Shown here piece after piece: positions 46,901-57,600 of a stretch of 64,000 nucleotides of DNA (within the stretch, counting starts at the first letter, position 1; each line of letters starts with the position of its first letter). The notes under the pieces are model-generated. The model saw only the letters and a list, made by a program, of their open reading frames with translations, was not told the DNA's origin and made no database searches. The position numbers and the translations under genes are program-made. Source of the DNA: Raffaelea ambrosiae. Lineage: Eukaryota > Ascomycota > Sordariomycetes > Ophiostomatales > Ophiostomataceae. The stretch spans positions 1,000,733 to 1,064,732 of the forward strand of contig PCDI01000004.1 in NCBI GenBank assembly GCA_002778195.1, read 5' to 3'.

Positions 46901-47790
46901 TTGGGGGTGGCTGGGCCGAAGCCGAGAGCTTTCAATCGCAGCGCAAGACCCGGCGAGGGCTTCCTCGGCAGGGGGTGGTGGACGGATGATGACGCGGATG
47001 TCGCTGCGGGTGTTGCAGACGCGGAGGAGGCTGGTGACGACGAGGGCAGCGGACTCGACTCGATGTGGTCGCTGCGGTCGCTGCGCACAGATACCGACCC
47101 ACCGGAAGTGGCGTCCGAGGCAATTGTGACGCGACGAGACGACCTCGACGACGAGCGAGAGGGCGTCAGGGAATGGAAGAGACTCGGCAGAGGCTTCGAG
47201 GGCGTCGACGCGGACGTCGCGGCGGTCTGGGCTGTCGAGGTTGTTGCTTTCGTCGCTTTTGTCGCTTTGGTGGCTGTTGCAGTTGCTTGGGTGCTAGCGG
47301 TTTCGCGATCCGGGCTTGTGCCAGAATGCAGACTGGACTCGTGTGGGAGATGCGGAGGGAGGTAGTCGAGACGAGCAAGGTCGCTGGGGATGTCGGCAAA
47401 GCTTAGGAGAGCGGACTCGGGCTCGCCATGGCTGTCGAAAGGTAGGCGGTCAAGAGAAGCAGAAGCTGTGGAGGATGAGGTGGTCGGGGGTTGAGGCTGG
47501 GAAAGGTGGAGACGGTAGTAATTCTCGCTGTCGGCCTGCAGGTGGTTTGGGTGGTCTTGGTGCAGGGCTTGGTGCAGGGCTTGGTGCAGGGTTGGGTGGA
47601 GGAGCCCGTGGCTGTCGCCTGGCGCAGAATCGACGCCTGCAGACGGGAACGGCACGTTGCTGTGTGCGTCTGCCGTCACAGTTGCAGTGGCCGTTTCGGT
47701 AGCAGTGAAAATAGAAGGAGGAGCAGAAGTAGGAGCAGGAGTTGGAGCAGGAGCAGAAGCACTGCCAGGCCAGTCAAAGGGAGTGGTCAT
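43996..47790 (-). CDS. KAR9: Kar9-domain spindle-positioning protein
   Basis: Single exon, 1264 aa. The first 500 residues are low in complexity (Pro, Ser, Thr, Ala runs; a tandem ALHQ unit near residues 68-76). Residues about 520-960 form the helical Kar9 domain, with blocks such as IRNWISKASEVIDGLDSDDD, EWAAAGGREGLAEVENAIARF, DEWRRMRSTLQNVKAQVEIA, and VVKLRESLDAGMHLTNPPLM. The C-terminal 280 residues are Ser/Arg-rich and basic with many SP/TP sites, as expected for microtubule contact and Cdk control. Kar9 links microtubule plus ends (via EB1) to myosin on actin cables for spindle positioning in yeast; for filamentous fungi this role is an inference. The start is the ATG at 47790, and an in-frame stop (TAA) lies just upstream. 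Confidence 0.85.
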   Translation of the reverse strand: MTTPFDWPGSASAPAPTPAPTSAPPSIFTATETATATVTADAHSNVPFPSAGVDSAPGDSHGLLHPTLHQALHQALHQDHPNHLQADSENYYRLHLSQPQPPTTSSSTASASLDRLPFDSHGEPESALLSFADIPSDLARLDYLPPHLPHESSLHSGTSPDRETASTQATATATKATKATKATTSTAQTAATSASTPSKPLPSLFHSLTPSRSSSRSSRRVTIASDATSGGSVSVRSDRSDHIESSPLPSSSPASSASATPAATSASSSVHHPLPRKPSPGLALRLKALGFGPATPKTSPPPAHPVHDIGRLSEDQLRQLEEKHQASTTAPAIERRGRPWKGAGAAVARGFRRSHSKQDASDAADADDSDPEQEADEQDHERRVAFALDPPTASFLPEIEAAAPLDMDTNKYRLPDHTNGNGTKVQLDTRKQHLERDSTLSLSAPESPDIPPPPLPKDTPPLPQAEQPPPPSSSSSSVAAPAFGTAAQQTEYTPDAVSYFNPLGLQRPGSIYTLSRVSFTNQLAQLTSLQLPDAESLSSKISAIPTAQAASRALIGAADQIRNWISKASEVIDGLDSDDDVEWAAAGGREGLAEVENAIARFEELINVYVSAIEELQSRPDIGNVTPEDLQRAVTQMEAIMDEWRRMRSTLQNVKAQVEIAMEWEELWGMVLGDIQNEMDELSRLVFEMEERRHRSIMASGASGDGSGVDIGDLETIVEESQQQQKQPSGASTRVQSAPGSNRYSIPVFPASPSSPDAESTTPAISQDDSSLLALFARMQPLRASLDFLPMRLSVFENRASNCFPTACEELETRREDLDATYKKLEKDAEWLRKELGEDRWVTVFRGAARQAQKMYESVERSVVKLRESLDAGMHLTNPPLMGKKIESYETKKLHYGPAIERVLTIIDKGVKDRLTLNGEILRLHAELQGQWDGLKDSMRELDSILEEMQADERRNQQLRDSISSMLSNDRSTIASAHDTPQSSPPSSVIMSSLGFDSGGKKFGSGSYADSKGTPTGNRRRSVMGSHLPQPTARRSVSSSASVAGTPNRKSVSRYSSFGAGTGSALSTPNRDGSVTPMGKRASMMAPRPSSVLDNRPRWNSSTNGVDTGHNFKPLTLTTPSPYAKSPINRRMASASTPGSGSSLSKLPMRSPLGRAGSSSPIQEDSLGDTPTRPRLLSNKSTGSSADSRRGSMQHTRPNQAAIGMVSRPASSMSMSRRTSLLPASRNKRDSSVSGRESPQAIAGARAAMRRKPEPIDERPRWRI

Positions 47791-50700
47791 TTAACCCAGA
47801 CGAGCCGAGCCAGGTCGAGAAGTCCGTCGAGAGGGCAGAAGAACCCCGAGACTGGTCGTTGGGGTTCCGGGGAGGGGGGGGGGCTGTATGTGCGATGGGG
47901 GACCTCTAGGGCCCTTTGGGGGTCGTTGGGGGGTTCCTGGCCTCTGCTGGCCTCTTGCGGCCTCTGCTGGCCTCTGCTGGCCTCGCTGGCCTCGCTGGGT
48001 GGGTTTGCTGTCCGCTGCTCGGCTCTCCCTGCTTCCGGCCCTGCTCGTGACTGGCTTGTGGTTGTGCCTTGGTCGTGCGTTCTGTGCTTCTGTGCCGGCG
48101 TGTCGCCGTGTGGCTCCCTGTTTTCCCAGAGTGCCACTATGTGAGCGTGAGTTGGGGCCGGCCAGGCACGGATTGTCTGTCTCAGACGGCGGTGGCAGGT
48201 AGCGACGTAGCACCAAGCCCTTTAGGCTCGCGAGTGGGCGGCGGCGGTCTGTGGACGGCTTGTGCGTGCGTGTGCAGCGAGCGAGCTCTGTTTTTTTCCT
48301 GCTTTCCTGCTGCCAGACTAGAGAGGGTAGGATTGTGTCGACAGGTGAAAAAAGCTTTTGCTGGTGTGAGCAGGGCGGCGATTGGAGCGCGAAAAATGGT
48401 GATGCAGTAGTAGGACGCAGGAGAATGGAGACAGCGCGACATGGACAGGGGGGCAGAGGGAGAGAAAGAAAGAGTACAAGTTTAAAAAAAAATGAAAAAC
48501 GAAAAGGTGGGCTGTGGGTTGTGGGTTGTGGGCTGGTAAATGGGAGAGAAAAGGACGAAACGACGCAGAAAGAGGAAGATCGAGATGCAGAAGAAAAATA
48601 AAATCAAAAAAAAAAAAAAGGGTTCCTCTTACCGTACAGACTGCAACAGGCAATTTCTCTATCAAGTCGAAACCCGAACGATAAAAAAACGTCTGCCTTG
48701 ACCCGAACATGCGAAAAAAGGAAAGAGCGAATCCGCATATGCACACACAGGAACCGCTCTGGCCAACGGGGTGCCACGCCGCTCCTTCCCTGATCGCGAG
48801 TGGATAACCAAGTCGTCTACGAACTGTACTATGTATTAGGCTGTGCCACGACGAAGCACGGCCATTCATTGGCTGTCGCAGCAGGAAACCACCAAGGAAA
48901 GGGCGTTGGGCAGCGTTGCTGCTGTCCATTCCGAACAATCTTCGCTGCAGCCCAACAGCGCAGCACACACACCCGCGCGCGCTTTTGCAACACAATGGAT
49001 AGTTCCACGGCATCTCTTGCGTCTTTGTGCTGCGTCTCGGTGCTGCTCGACGCAAGGGAGGCGCAGGGAAAGAAAGGGGACTGGACAGACGCACATGGCG
49101 CAGCCAGGAGATGTCGCCGCCGGGAACCAGCAGGGGACGCCACTGGTCCACAAGCGACAAGACGCGACGAGCCAATGTCTACGCGCAAGCCGAGTCCGCG
49201 CACCCGTCTCTGGCGTGTTTGGCCTGCCAGGCGCGGGGAAGCATCGAAACGGAGCCTTCAAAAACGGAAGAGCTTAGGCGAATGACCAAGATTTCGTTTG
49301 GTTCTTGCTTTGTTTTCGTCTCGACGAAACAACTGGTTAACAGGCATGAAGGCAAACAGTATTCGAGAACCCGAGAAATAGTCGACTGTCTCCTATGACG
49401 GCATGGCCCTCAATAAAATCATCTTATGTCGAGATTTTGCTTCTTTCGGCCTGGCCCTCGATGCTATACCAGCCTTCCTTTTTTGGTAATTCCCGTACTT
49501 GTTCCAACGGCCCGTGGTTGAACAAAAAGAACTGCTTGTGCATAGAGATAGTGGACTACAGCATGTCTATAGTATTTGTTCACGTAAAATAATGCCCGGC
49601 GCCATATGGGGTCGAAATCCGGGGTCTTGGCTTCTCCAAGTTCTGCCCACTTGTAACCAGACCGCACCATCGCGGTTCACGGGGTTGAGACACTGTTGCC
49701 ATCTTCCTCTCTTCGCGCAGTCGACTTGAGCTGATGTCTCGATCTACCTGCAGGGGGTATGCCTTTGGTGAAGTCGGTACCCAGATTTTGCGTCCGTTCT
49801 CCAAAAGTGTTAGTATTCTCGAAAACGGAAGAATTTATCAACCGACACAAAACGGTGATAATTGGAAGGCGAATGGCGACTGCATCGTATTGACCACGTT
49901 CACCGTAGCACCTTCACTGTCGCTACAGAAATGGGGGTGCTCTCAGGTAGATTGGGGACGCAGATCCCATTGAAATGAGTATAGCGTGGAAGGGTGGGTG
50001 GTATGGAAGTTACCACAGACGAAACAGACGAGTTTCCCTCTGTCTGTGCCAGCGCTCGTTGCTGAGTATGCATGCACTCTGCTCTTCTAGAAAAGCTTCC
50101 TCGCTGGATTTTGCTTGACAGAACCGAGAGAAGCCTCGTACTTCTTGGGCTCCTGCTCGTTGATGGAGTATTGTCTACTCGTATTTGTTCTGGCCGTTTG
50201 GATGGAACGGTAGCCGTTTCGTAAACAGTCCTTCAAAATGTGTGCAAGTTCCGCCTCTCTCTTCTTTCTCTTTCCTCGCTTTTAACTCTTCTCCTTTTTT
50301 CCCTCTTCTCTCTTCGACTTCTCCCGCCCTTCCCTGACGTTTCTTTAGGGAAATTGTTCCATCTGATGTGTCGACTGGCTCTTCCGTACACCTGTGCATG
50401 AAGATGCCCAACCACTCTCACACAAAGTCGAAACAAGGAAGATCTCTCTTGCCTTACTCGACTCTCCATAGTGATACATAGGCTCTGCATTCATAGACTG
50501 CATTTGTCGACCGTGTTGGTTGACTAACTATATAGTGACTACTTTGTATATTGGTCGACTGCGTTCGTTGCGACAGGTGACGGGCCGTCTCCTTTGGTCT
50601 TCCAAGCTCCCCTATTCGTACAACTATGTTACGGTACCCGCGCGCGCATACCGTTATATATTAATGCAAGGTACCAATCTGTAAATAGCCGGTGGCCACC

Positions 50701-52094
50701 CGAGCTTTGGGGTCTTGAAAGTTGAGCCGCCACTGGTAATTTCTTCGAATGAAGAACGAATGAAGGAGTTTTTGTTATTTGTCGGCTCTTCGTACATGGA
50801 CTATGTGTCTCTTTGTCACGTGTATGATCACATGTTTGTGTTCTTGGGTGACAGCTGTCAGCACTCCTAGCTCCTGCAATGCGAAGTACATAGTGTACGT
50901 AGCAAAGATACACGGTACCATGTGTTACAGCGGCCTTTCCCCCCCAAGCCAGAACCCGCAAACCAATAGTTCGGGGTCTGCAGCGCCGTTTAGCTTTAAC
51001 TTCGCGGGCCTAACACGCCGCTAATGCCCCTTTGCCGTCGTTGTTGTTGTTTCCCGTTTTCCCGTTAACGGAATGTGGGTGTGGGTCCCCCGCCAACGAG
51101 AGCCAGAGTAAGACCAAAACAGACCCCTGAACGGCAGCCGCGACTGTCCCCAAGCTATGCACTATTGGGGCTATTGGTGCATCAACCTTCATCTCCGGGT
51201 TCCCCTCTTTGTTCTGCCTTTCATCTCCTCCTTTTTTCACGTTTGCGTGTCTCTGTTGAGCTGTCTGTTTTGTCTCCGTTTCTGGCTTCCAGCCTCCCTG
51301 CACTCCTTTTTTGTCTCGCTCTCTCCCTTGTTGCTGTGCTGCCTTGCCATGCGTCATTCCTGCCACGTTTGCTGTTCCCTACCGCTGCTGGCCGGCCGTG
51401 CCTCTCGAGCACAGTCATTTCTGATCGCATTTTTTTAATGTTCACATCACCAAAATAAACCAAAGAGAAAGCCCCCGAGCTCCGTCCCCAGAGACCTAAC
51501 CGTCCACCCTCGCCCACGCTTGTTGCCACCCTCGACCATACCCGAAACAGCAGCCTGCCAAACAGCCGGACCACCCCCGTACAAAAAGACAAGCCCACCC
51601 TTGCTTTGTGATTGTTTGGTCCAAGGCCCCTGCGTTTCCTGCGCGTTGCAGCTCCTCTATGGTTCTCTGCTTTCCTGGATCTCCCCTCTCCGTCTCTGTC
51701 TGAGTGTCGTGCCTCTCTCTGGTTTCTGGACCCTCCCCTCAGACGCCGAGCCCCCCCCCCTCGTCCCCTCTCTGCTGCTACGTTGCTCGCAGCACCTATC
51801 TCGGTCTCGATGCTTTGGGAGCTGCTCTCCTTCTTCTTCTCGTGCTTTGTCTGCCTCGTCCTGACTTCAGCCTGTTCTTCTTCGCCTTCTGGTCTGTCCT
51901 GCCTGCCTTCTCTGCCTGGCTTCTCCAAGCCTGTGTTTCGCGCTCTCCGCCAGCGGTCTCCTTTTTCGTTGTTTGCTCGACACGACACCGCGTCTTGCCA
52001 GGTGCAGCCCTCCTCTGCCGCCTCCTCCTCGTCTCCGTCGTCTTCGTCGTCTTCGTCGTCTTCGTCCTGCTCCTCCCCCTCCTCGACGCCCAAT
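47791..52094. other. Divergent intergenic region, 4.3 kb
   Basis: No supported gene. The left end is the Kar9 leader with a 10-bp minisatellite. The middle (49300-51000) has ordinary sequence with scattered short open frames. The right end (51400-52094) is a strongly pyrimidine-rich leader of the gene at 52095. The 285-codon minus frame at 48318-49175 has no protein-like content. Confidence 0.5.
47941..47998. repeat. 10-bp minisatellite upstream of Kar9
   Basis: Four 10-bp copies of CCTCTGCTGG (one as CCTCTTGCGG) followed by two 9-bp CCTCGCTGG copies, about 150-210 bp upstream of the Kar9 start. Confidence 0.9.
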
Positions 52095-54113
52095 ATGATG
52101 ACCACCGCCGCCCACGACAATCTGCTCCACGAGAAGCCGCTTCCGCCGACCATCTGCCGCACGTCGTCCCCGTCTCCTGAGACCGTGCCCACCGCGGCTA
52201 TTGGTGTTGCTGGTCATACTAGTGGTGCTGGTGCTGGTGCTGGCGGCAATCTCGACCTCTCGCGATGCTTCTCGAGTGCCTCGTCTCTGTCCCACGGCTC
52301 TGCCACCACGGACGCGTCGTCGTTTGCTCGTGAGTCTCGTGACTCCCTCGGCAGCGATGTCTCGTCGTCCTTCAGCCGGCACTCGTCCGGGGCCTATTCG
52401 GCACGGTCGTCGTCGTCCTCGCGTCTGTCGTCCATGCCCAGCTTCGACCGTGGCAGCATCACCGGCGCCCACCACCCCATCAAGCGGCGCGGCTACATGC
52501 GTCCCCAGGGCACCAATTTTGCTGCCAGCGCCCGCTCGCGCGAGAGTGTGCTCAGTCTCGGCAGCATTGCCCATCTCCAGCACTACTTTGCCCGCACGGG
52601 ACTGCTGGATCTCAAGGGCAACCTGGAGCGGAAGCGGCAGGGCAAGACGCAGACTCTGGACCTGAGCCAGCTAGACGCGTCAACGTTTATGCCGCCACGG
52701 CCTGTGTCCATGACCAGCATGCCGTCTTCTGTGGGCAGCCGGACCGTGAGCGGCGCGGGAAGCGTGGCCAGCGGCGTGTCAGCAACGTCGTCATCGTCGG
52801 ATGTGGATTCGTCGTATACCTCGATTGGCAGCAGCCCCGACCTCATGGCCACCTCTGCCAGCCACACATCCCCGACAGACGGCGTGCTTGTCGAGTCGCC
52901 CATCCGGGAAGAGCACTCGGAAGACGAGGAGGACGAGTGGTATGTGGACGACCTCGAAGAGCCAGACCCGTCTGTTCTTCTGCCACCCACCGTCAGTACC
53001 TACATAGTTCGCGAGAAGCCGCTGCCAAAGCCGCCTTCACTATCCGAGCTCAAGGAGGACCTGGGGAGCTCGCTTGACAGCGCAGCCAAGGCCTTGAAGC
53101 AGGCGCGAGAAACGAACCAGGAACATGCCAAGTATGGCCCGCCACCAGAACGCAACAATGGCAGCGCCAGCCCGTCGACGCCCAAGGGCACGGGCACTAC
53201 TTGGTACGAAATCCAGGGCATGCACATCCTCGACGTCATGACGCTGGCCATCCGTGCGGCAAAGATGTACTACACGAGCCACGAGATCCCCGACCGCCTC
53301 GACGCCATCAAGCCCGAACGGGAGGTGCGGTCCGAGCTTCTGGCCGTCATGGATGTCCTGAAGCGCATGGCGGCCCGGAGTTTCGCCGGTGGCATACGCG
53401 ACGAGGAGATAACCGCCATGCAGGCCTGGATCACGAGCCTGTATGCCATGCTGGAAGCCGAGGAGGAGATGGCTGCTGCCGAGCGCCGCAAGCGCGCCAG
53501 CTGGACGTGGCTGCATGACGAGGACTGGCCCAAGATTAGTCCCGAGATCCACAGCCCTAGCCAGCTGAGCGAGGACGACCGGGCACCTGCCTATGCTCGG
53601 GAATACGCCTTCCTGCAGTCGATGCTGGCCAGCTCCTCTTCTTCGAACTCGTCGTCAGCCGAGGAGAAGGCTGACCTGGGCGGCGGCGGCAGCAGTGATT
53701 TGCCCGCATGGACACCCATGGACCGGAGCCCCAAAGCGCCCAGCGTGTCATCCGATGGTAACGACAGCACATCAACGTCTACGCCTCCCACGGCCCCGAC
53801 ACCATTTTTGCAGCACATGCAGAACGGCGTCCAGCTGGTCCGGCTGCACAACTGCGCTGTGCGCCATTCGCGGCGCCGCTTTGGTGCCATCCCGAGCTTC
53901 CACGCCGACACGCAGAAGCCGTACCGCGCCGCAGACAACCTGCGCTATTGGGTCAAGGCTGCAGAGCTGCGGTGGGAGGCGCACCTGCGGATCGACCCGT
54001 TGGCGGTGGTGTGCAACAGCCGGCCAGAAGCGTGGGCTGAGTTCGAGGATGCCATTTGGCAGTGGTGCCGCAAAGTGCGTGCTGAGATTGCGTCCGAGGT
54101 GATGGCAGCATGA
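52095..54113 (+). CDS. Conserved fungal protein of unknown function
   Basis: Single exon, 672 aa from the tandem ATG ATG at 52095. The frame is open back to 51612 with one more ATG at 51810, but that part is a translation of CT-rich leader (Ser, Leu, Cys and Phe runs) and I left it out. The N-terminal half is Ser-rich. It holds a striking conserved-looking block at about residues 130-180 (RRGYMRPQGTNFAASARSRE, SIAHLQHYFARTGLLDLKG), which I recall from uncharacterised proteins of other ascomycetes. From about 368 a mainly helical part begins (GTTWYEIQGMHILDVMTLAI, AAKMYYTSHEIPDRLDAIKP), ending with PYRAADNLRYWVKAAELRWE. No catalytic motif, membrane segment or known domain is visible. Function unknown. 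Confidence 0.85.
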   Translation: MMTTAAHDNLLHEKPLPPTICRTSSPSPETVPTAAIGVAGHTSGAGAGAGGNLDLSRCFSSASSLSHGSATTDASSFARESRDSLGSDVSSSFSRHSSGAYSARSSSSSRLSSMPSFDRGSITGAHHPIKRRGYMRPQGTNFAASARSRESVLSLGSIAHLQHYFARTGLLDLKGNLERKRQGKTQTLDLSQLDASTFMPPRPVSMTSMPSSVGSRTVSGAGSVASGVSATSSSSDVDSSYTSIGSSPDLMATSASHTSPTDGVLVESPIREEHSEDEEDEWYVDDLEEPDPSVLLPPTVSTYIVREKPLPKPPSLSELKEDLGSSLDSAAKALKQARETNQEHAKYGPPPERNNGSASPSTPKGTGTTWYEIQGMHILDVMTLAIRAAKMYYTSHEIPDRLDAIKPEREVRSELLAVMDVLKRMAARSFAGGIRDEEITAMQAWITSLYAMLEAEEEMAAAERRKRASWTWLHDEDWPKISPEIHSPSQLSEDDRAPAYAREYAFLQSMLASSSSSNSSSAEEKADLGGGGSSDLPAWTPMDRSPKAPSVSSDGNDSTSTSTPPTAPTPFLQHMQNGVQLVRLHNCAVRHSRRRFGAIPSFHADTQKPYRAADNLRYWVKAAELRWEAHLRIDPLAVVCNSRPEAWAEFEDAIWQWCRKVRAEIASEVMAA

Positions 54114-54670
54114 GCGTATCTCTAGCGTGGTTGCCTACTTGCTTGCACTTGCATTTCTTCCTCTTTGATTATCTATTGGTGTCTTGTTTTTGTTTTTTTG
54201 TCCTTTAGCGACTTCCTTCGCGTCTGCTTCTTCATGCAGCGCACCATTCGTTTTGGGTACTAATTATCATTATTACCACCTTTGGCCCTTTCTTCTTGGC
54301 TACATAAACACCATCTTGCACTATATACCCCTTTTTTGGCATACTTTTCTTAGGAAGGCAGCATACTGCTTCCCAAAACCCAATTTGCATTCATATTCAC
54401 TTGGGAAGTCAGCCACGTTCGCTTATATATTTTAACTTTTTTATATTTTTTTCCCCTCTTGGCACCTTATTTATTAATCATTTATAAATTTTGGAATCAA
54501 AGATGGTCTTTTCTGTATATTTGTTTTTTCCTGGATAAGATTGAGATTGTTCTTCCAAGTCCAGAACAAAAATCCAAGCACAAGTTCATTCTGGCTGTCC
54601 CGTATCGCAAAAAAAGAAGAAGAAAAAGAAAAAATCGGTTGTCAATATGTGTTTTCTGCGTTTTTGTGTT
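54114..54670. other. Intergenic between two convergent genes
   Basis: No gene. T-rich, AT-rich 3' sequence of the unknown gene and the ankyrin gene. Confidence 0.5.
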
Positions 54671-57600
54671 TCATAAACACCTTGCAGTCCCTTTGCTAGC
54701 TCGACTAGTAGGAGAACTCTTCCAGGCCGTCTGGCTGAGATCGCTCGACAAGTACAGCATATACGTTCCATTCTCGTCGGTGTTGCTGTCCTTCTTGGCG
54801 ACGACTTTGACAGGGTACCGCTCCGCCTCAAACGATTTGCTGATCCGTTTGGTCACGTCAGTGGCCTCGAGCAAGCTCGCCAAGTGCCGCTTGCCTGGGT
54901 ACTTGGCGCAGAGCTCGTCCATGAGACGCAATGTTCTCGCCGCTTCCCTGAACTGTTTTTTGCTGAACACGGCGTATTCCGGCGGCACTGGCTCTGGCTC
55001 TGGTTCCGATTCCGTATCTGTGGGCAGAAATAGCTCCGACGAGCGGTCAAGCAACGACGGGGTGTCCATCCCTGACGCGAAAAATCTAGGTCTCTCCGGC
55101 AGAGCGACAAGAGCTTCCTTGACAAACCTGTCCCTGGCCAATTCCGCGGGGGTGATGCCGACCGTGTTCTCGCGGTGCAGGAGCATGTGCTGCTTCTTCG
55201 ACGGGTCGGCGGCCAGCAGCGTCCGGATAACGGCCGGTTCGGCGTCCAGCTTGACCAGACCGTGCAGCAGCGTATTACCCGAGCTGTCCAGGAGGTCCAG
55301 CTCGCGACCACCCGAGTACTTCAACAGCAGCCGCAGTACCTTCAACACGTCATCCAGGCTCTTGTAGGCGCCGTCCTCTCCGTATCCTTGGTCGGTGAAC
55401 GTCACGGCCTTTGTCACCCATGAGTGGAGCGGCGTGCTGCCCACGTAGAGATCGTCATGGCCAGTACGCTCGCAGAACATCTGCGCCCGTGCCTCGGGGT
55501 CCAGAACATCAAGGAACCCCTTGAGTGATTCGGCGTCTGGGTTGAAGCACAGGGCCGCGTGCAGGAGATTCTCGTAGGTGTTGGCTTGTCGCACCGTCTG
55601 ATCGGCACCGGCTGCAACCAGTATGGCGGCGACATCGGTGCGTCCCGTGTAGGCTGCCATAAGCAGCGGCGTGAACCCCGAGGCGTTCCTGGCCATGACA
55701 GACTCCGGGGCAGCTCTGACCAGGTACTTCACCAAGGGCAGCACCTTGTCATGGTCTTTGCAAGCAATTGCCGCAAGCAGTGCGAGATCCCCTAGTCAGT
55801 TAGCAATGCATATTTTTTTTTTTTTCTTTTTTTTCTATACGGCATTCCACAAGGGGAAAGTGAGCAACATACTGTCTTTGTTGAGCCAACGCGAAATGGT
55901 CCCTTCAAAGCCGCCAGGCGCCTGGCTGAGATGGTTCAGGCGGGCATCGCTTTGGGCAGCCTTTGACTGTGTGAACTCCAGGTAGCACCGCAGAGGAGCA
56001 TCGCTCATAAACCATTCTACCGTTTCCAAGGCGCCGCTCGCTGCGGCGTGGAGCAGCGGCGAGATCTGTAGGCCTGACGATCTCACCATTCCCCCCCTGG
56101 CAGCATCCGCCCAGTCGGTTCTGTGATAGTTAGAAATGTGACGAACAAGACAAAGAGCAGATGCGGAGAGAATAGCTACGGAGCCATGGGGCCACGGAGC
56201 CACCACACAACCGCAATGCATACCTCTTCCGGCCATACACTGTTAGACCTTGGTAATACGTTGGCTTGACACGCATATCTATCCCGGTGTCCTTGACCAT
56301 TGCCTCCAGCGGGAGACCAGTCCCGGTTTGCTTGATGAGCTCCGCCAGCATCTCGGTGTGGCCCTGTGCCAGAGCATACTCAAACTCGGAAGTCGAGATA
56401 GCGTACGTATCGGCCTCTTCGGAATCATCATTGCCCGTCAATTTCTGGCGGGAAATATGGGACATGGCATGGAGGAGGAACTTGAGGCCCTTTTGGTCGT
56501 TGTTCCGAAACACAGCCTCGAGAGGTGTGAGCTGACAAGAGAGAGGCCGGCCTGCCTTGCCATCATCGTCCAGGTCGAACACCTGACACGTTCCACAGAG
56601 GATGGCCGTCGGTTTCTGTTTTTTTGTGCTTTGTTAGCCAAGCATCCATCCCCGAACCCCCCTGCCCACATAGCCTGGTATTGAAGTCCGCTTACCACAT
56701 CGCTCCGAACCTGCATATTCACTTCCCCGATATTCTCAATCGTGAACTGCTCGTCGTCCACGATCATGCGGTACGGGGCGAGGTTATCCTCCGCGTCGGA
56801 CCCAGAATCTTCGGAATCCTCCTCGTTTGCATCAAGTGCGTAGCGAACATTGGGTTCATCTCGTGGAGCATACTGCGCCTGGGCGATTTCCAAAATGGCA
56901 GCAGCCACCTTGTAATGCCCGCGCAAAAAGGCCAACGAAAAAGGAGAGCTGTCGTTGCCGTCGTACACGGCGATTTGCAACGGCGGCTCGTTCTTGTCGG
57001 CGCCTTGGGCAGTTAGTGTCAATGCCTTGATGGTTTCCAGGTCGCCTCTCCATGCTGCTTCAAATCTGTTCTCCGAGTTAGCTTGGCTGAAAATAGGCAG
57101 GCACCGTGCGACGAGATGGGCCTCCAAAGAACATAATTGACTTACAGTTCAATATAACTTTGGCGCTGGCTGGTCGTGGAAACCCGACATATGTTGAACG
57201 AGGGGGTGTATTCGTAGTCTTCGGTGTGCTCGACAACCGGATAAGGCCGGTGGAGCGGCACCTCTTCTTCTATGTCCATCGGCAGCTTCTTACAGAGGCT
57301 CAGAAACTTTGCCTCAATGGTCTCCAGAATCTTGATCCTCTCATCAATGGCGGCCTGCTTTTCTGTGACACCCTTTCTCGTCTCGTGCGCCTCTAGTTTC
57401 TTCTCATAGGTTTTAAGAAGCTCGTTGTACTCTGCTGTTTTGGTCCTGATGTCTGTCGAGGTTGCCCAGTGCATCCAGCTATCTTCAGGCAGGGTCTTCA
57501 AGAAGACATCCGGTCGCTCCATCGTCTTGGGGGGTTTTGTGAGCCCGAAGTTGTCGCCCTTGAATCCCCGAAGCTTCTTCAAATAGCTCCGGATGAGCGC

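Noticed and set aside
48318..49175. 285-codon minus-strand frame between Kar9 and the unknown gene
   Set aside because: Translation of skewed leader sequence; no conserved features and no transcription signals.
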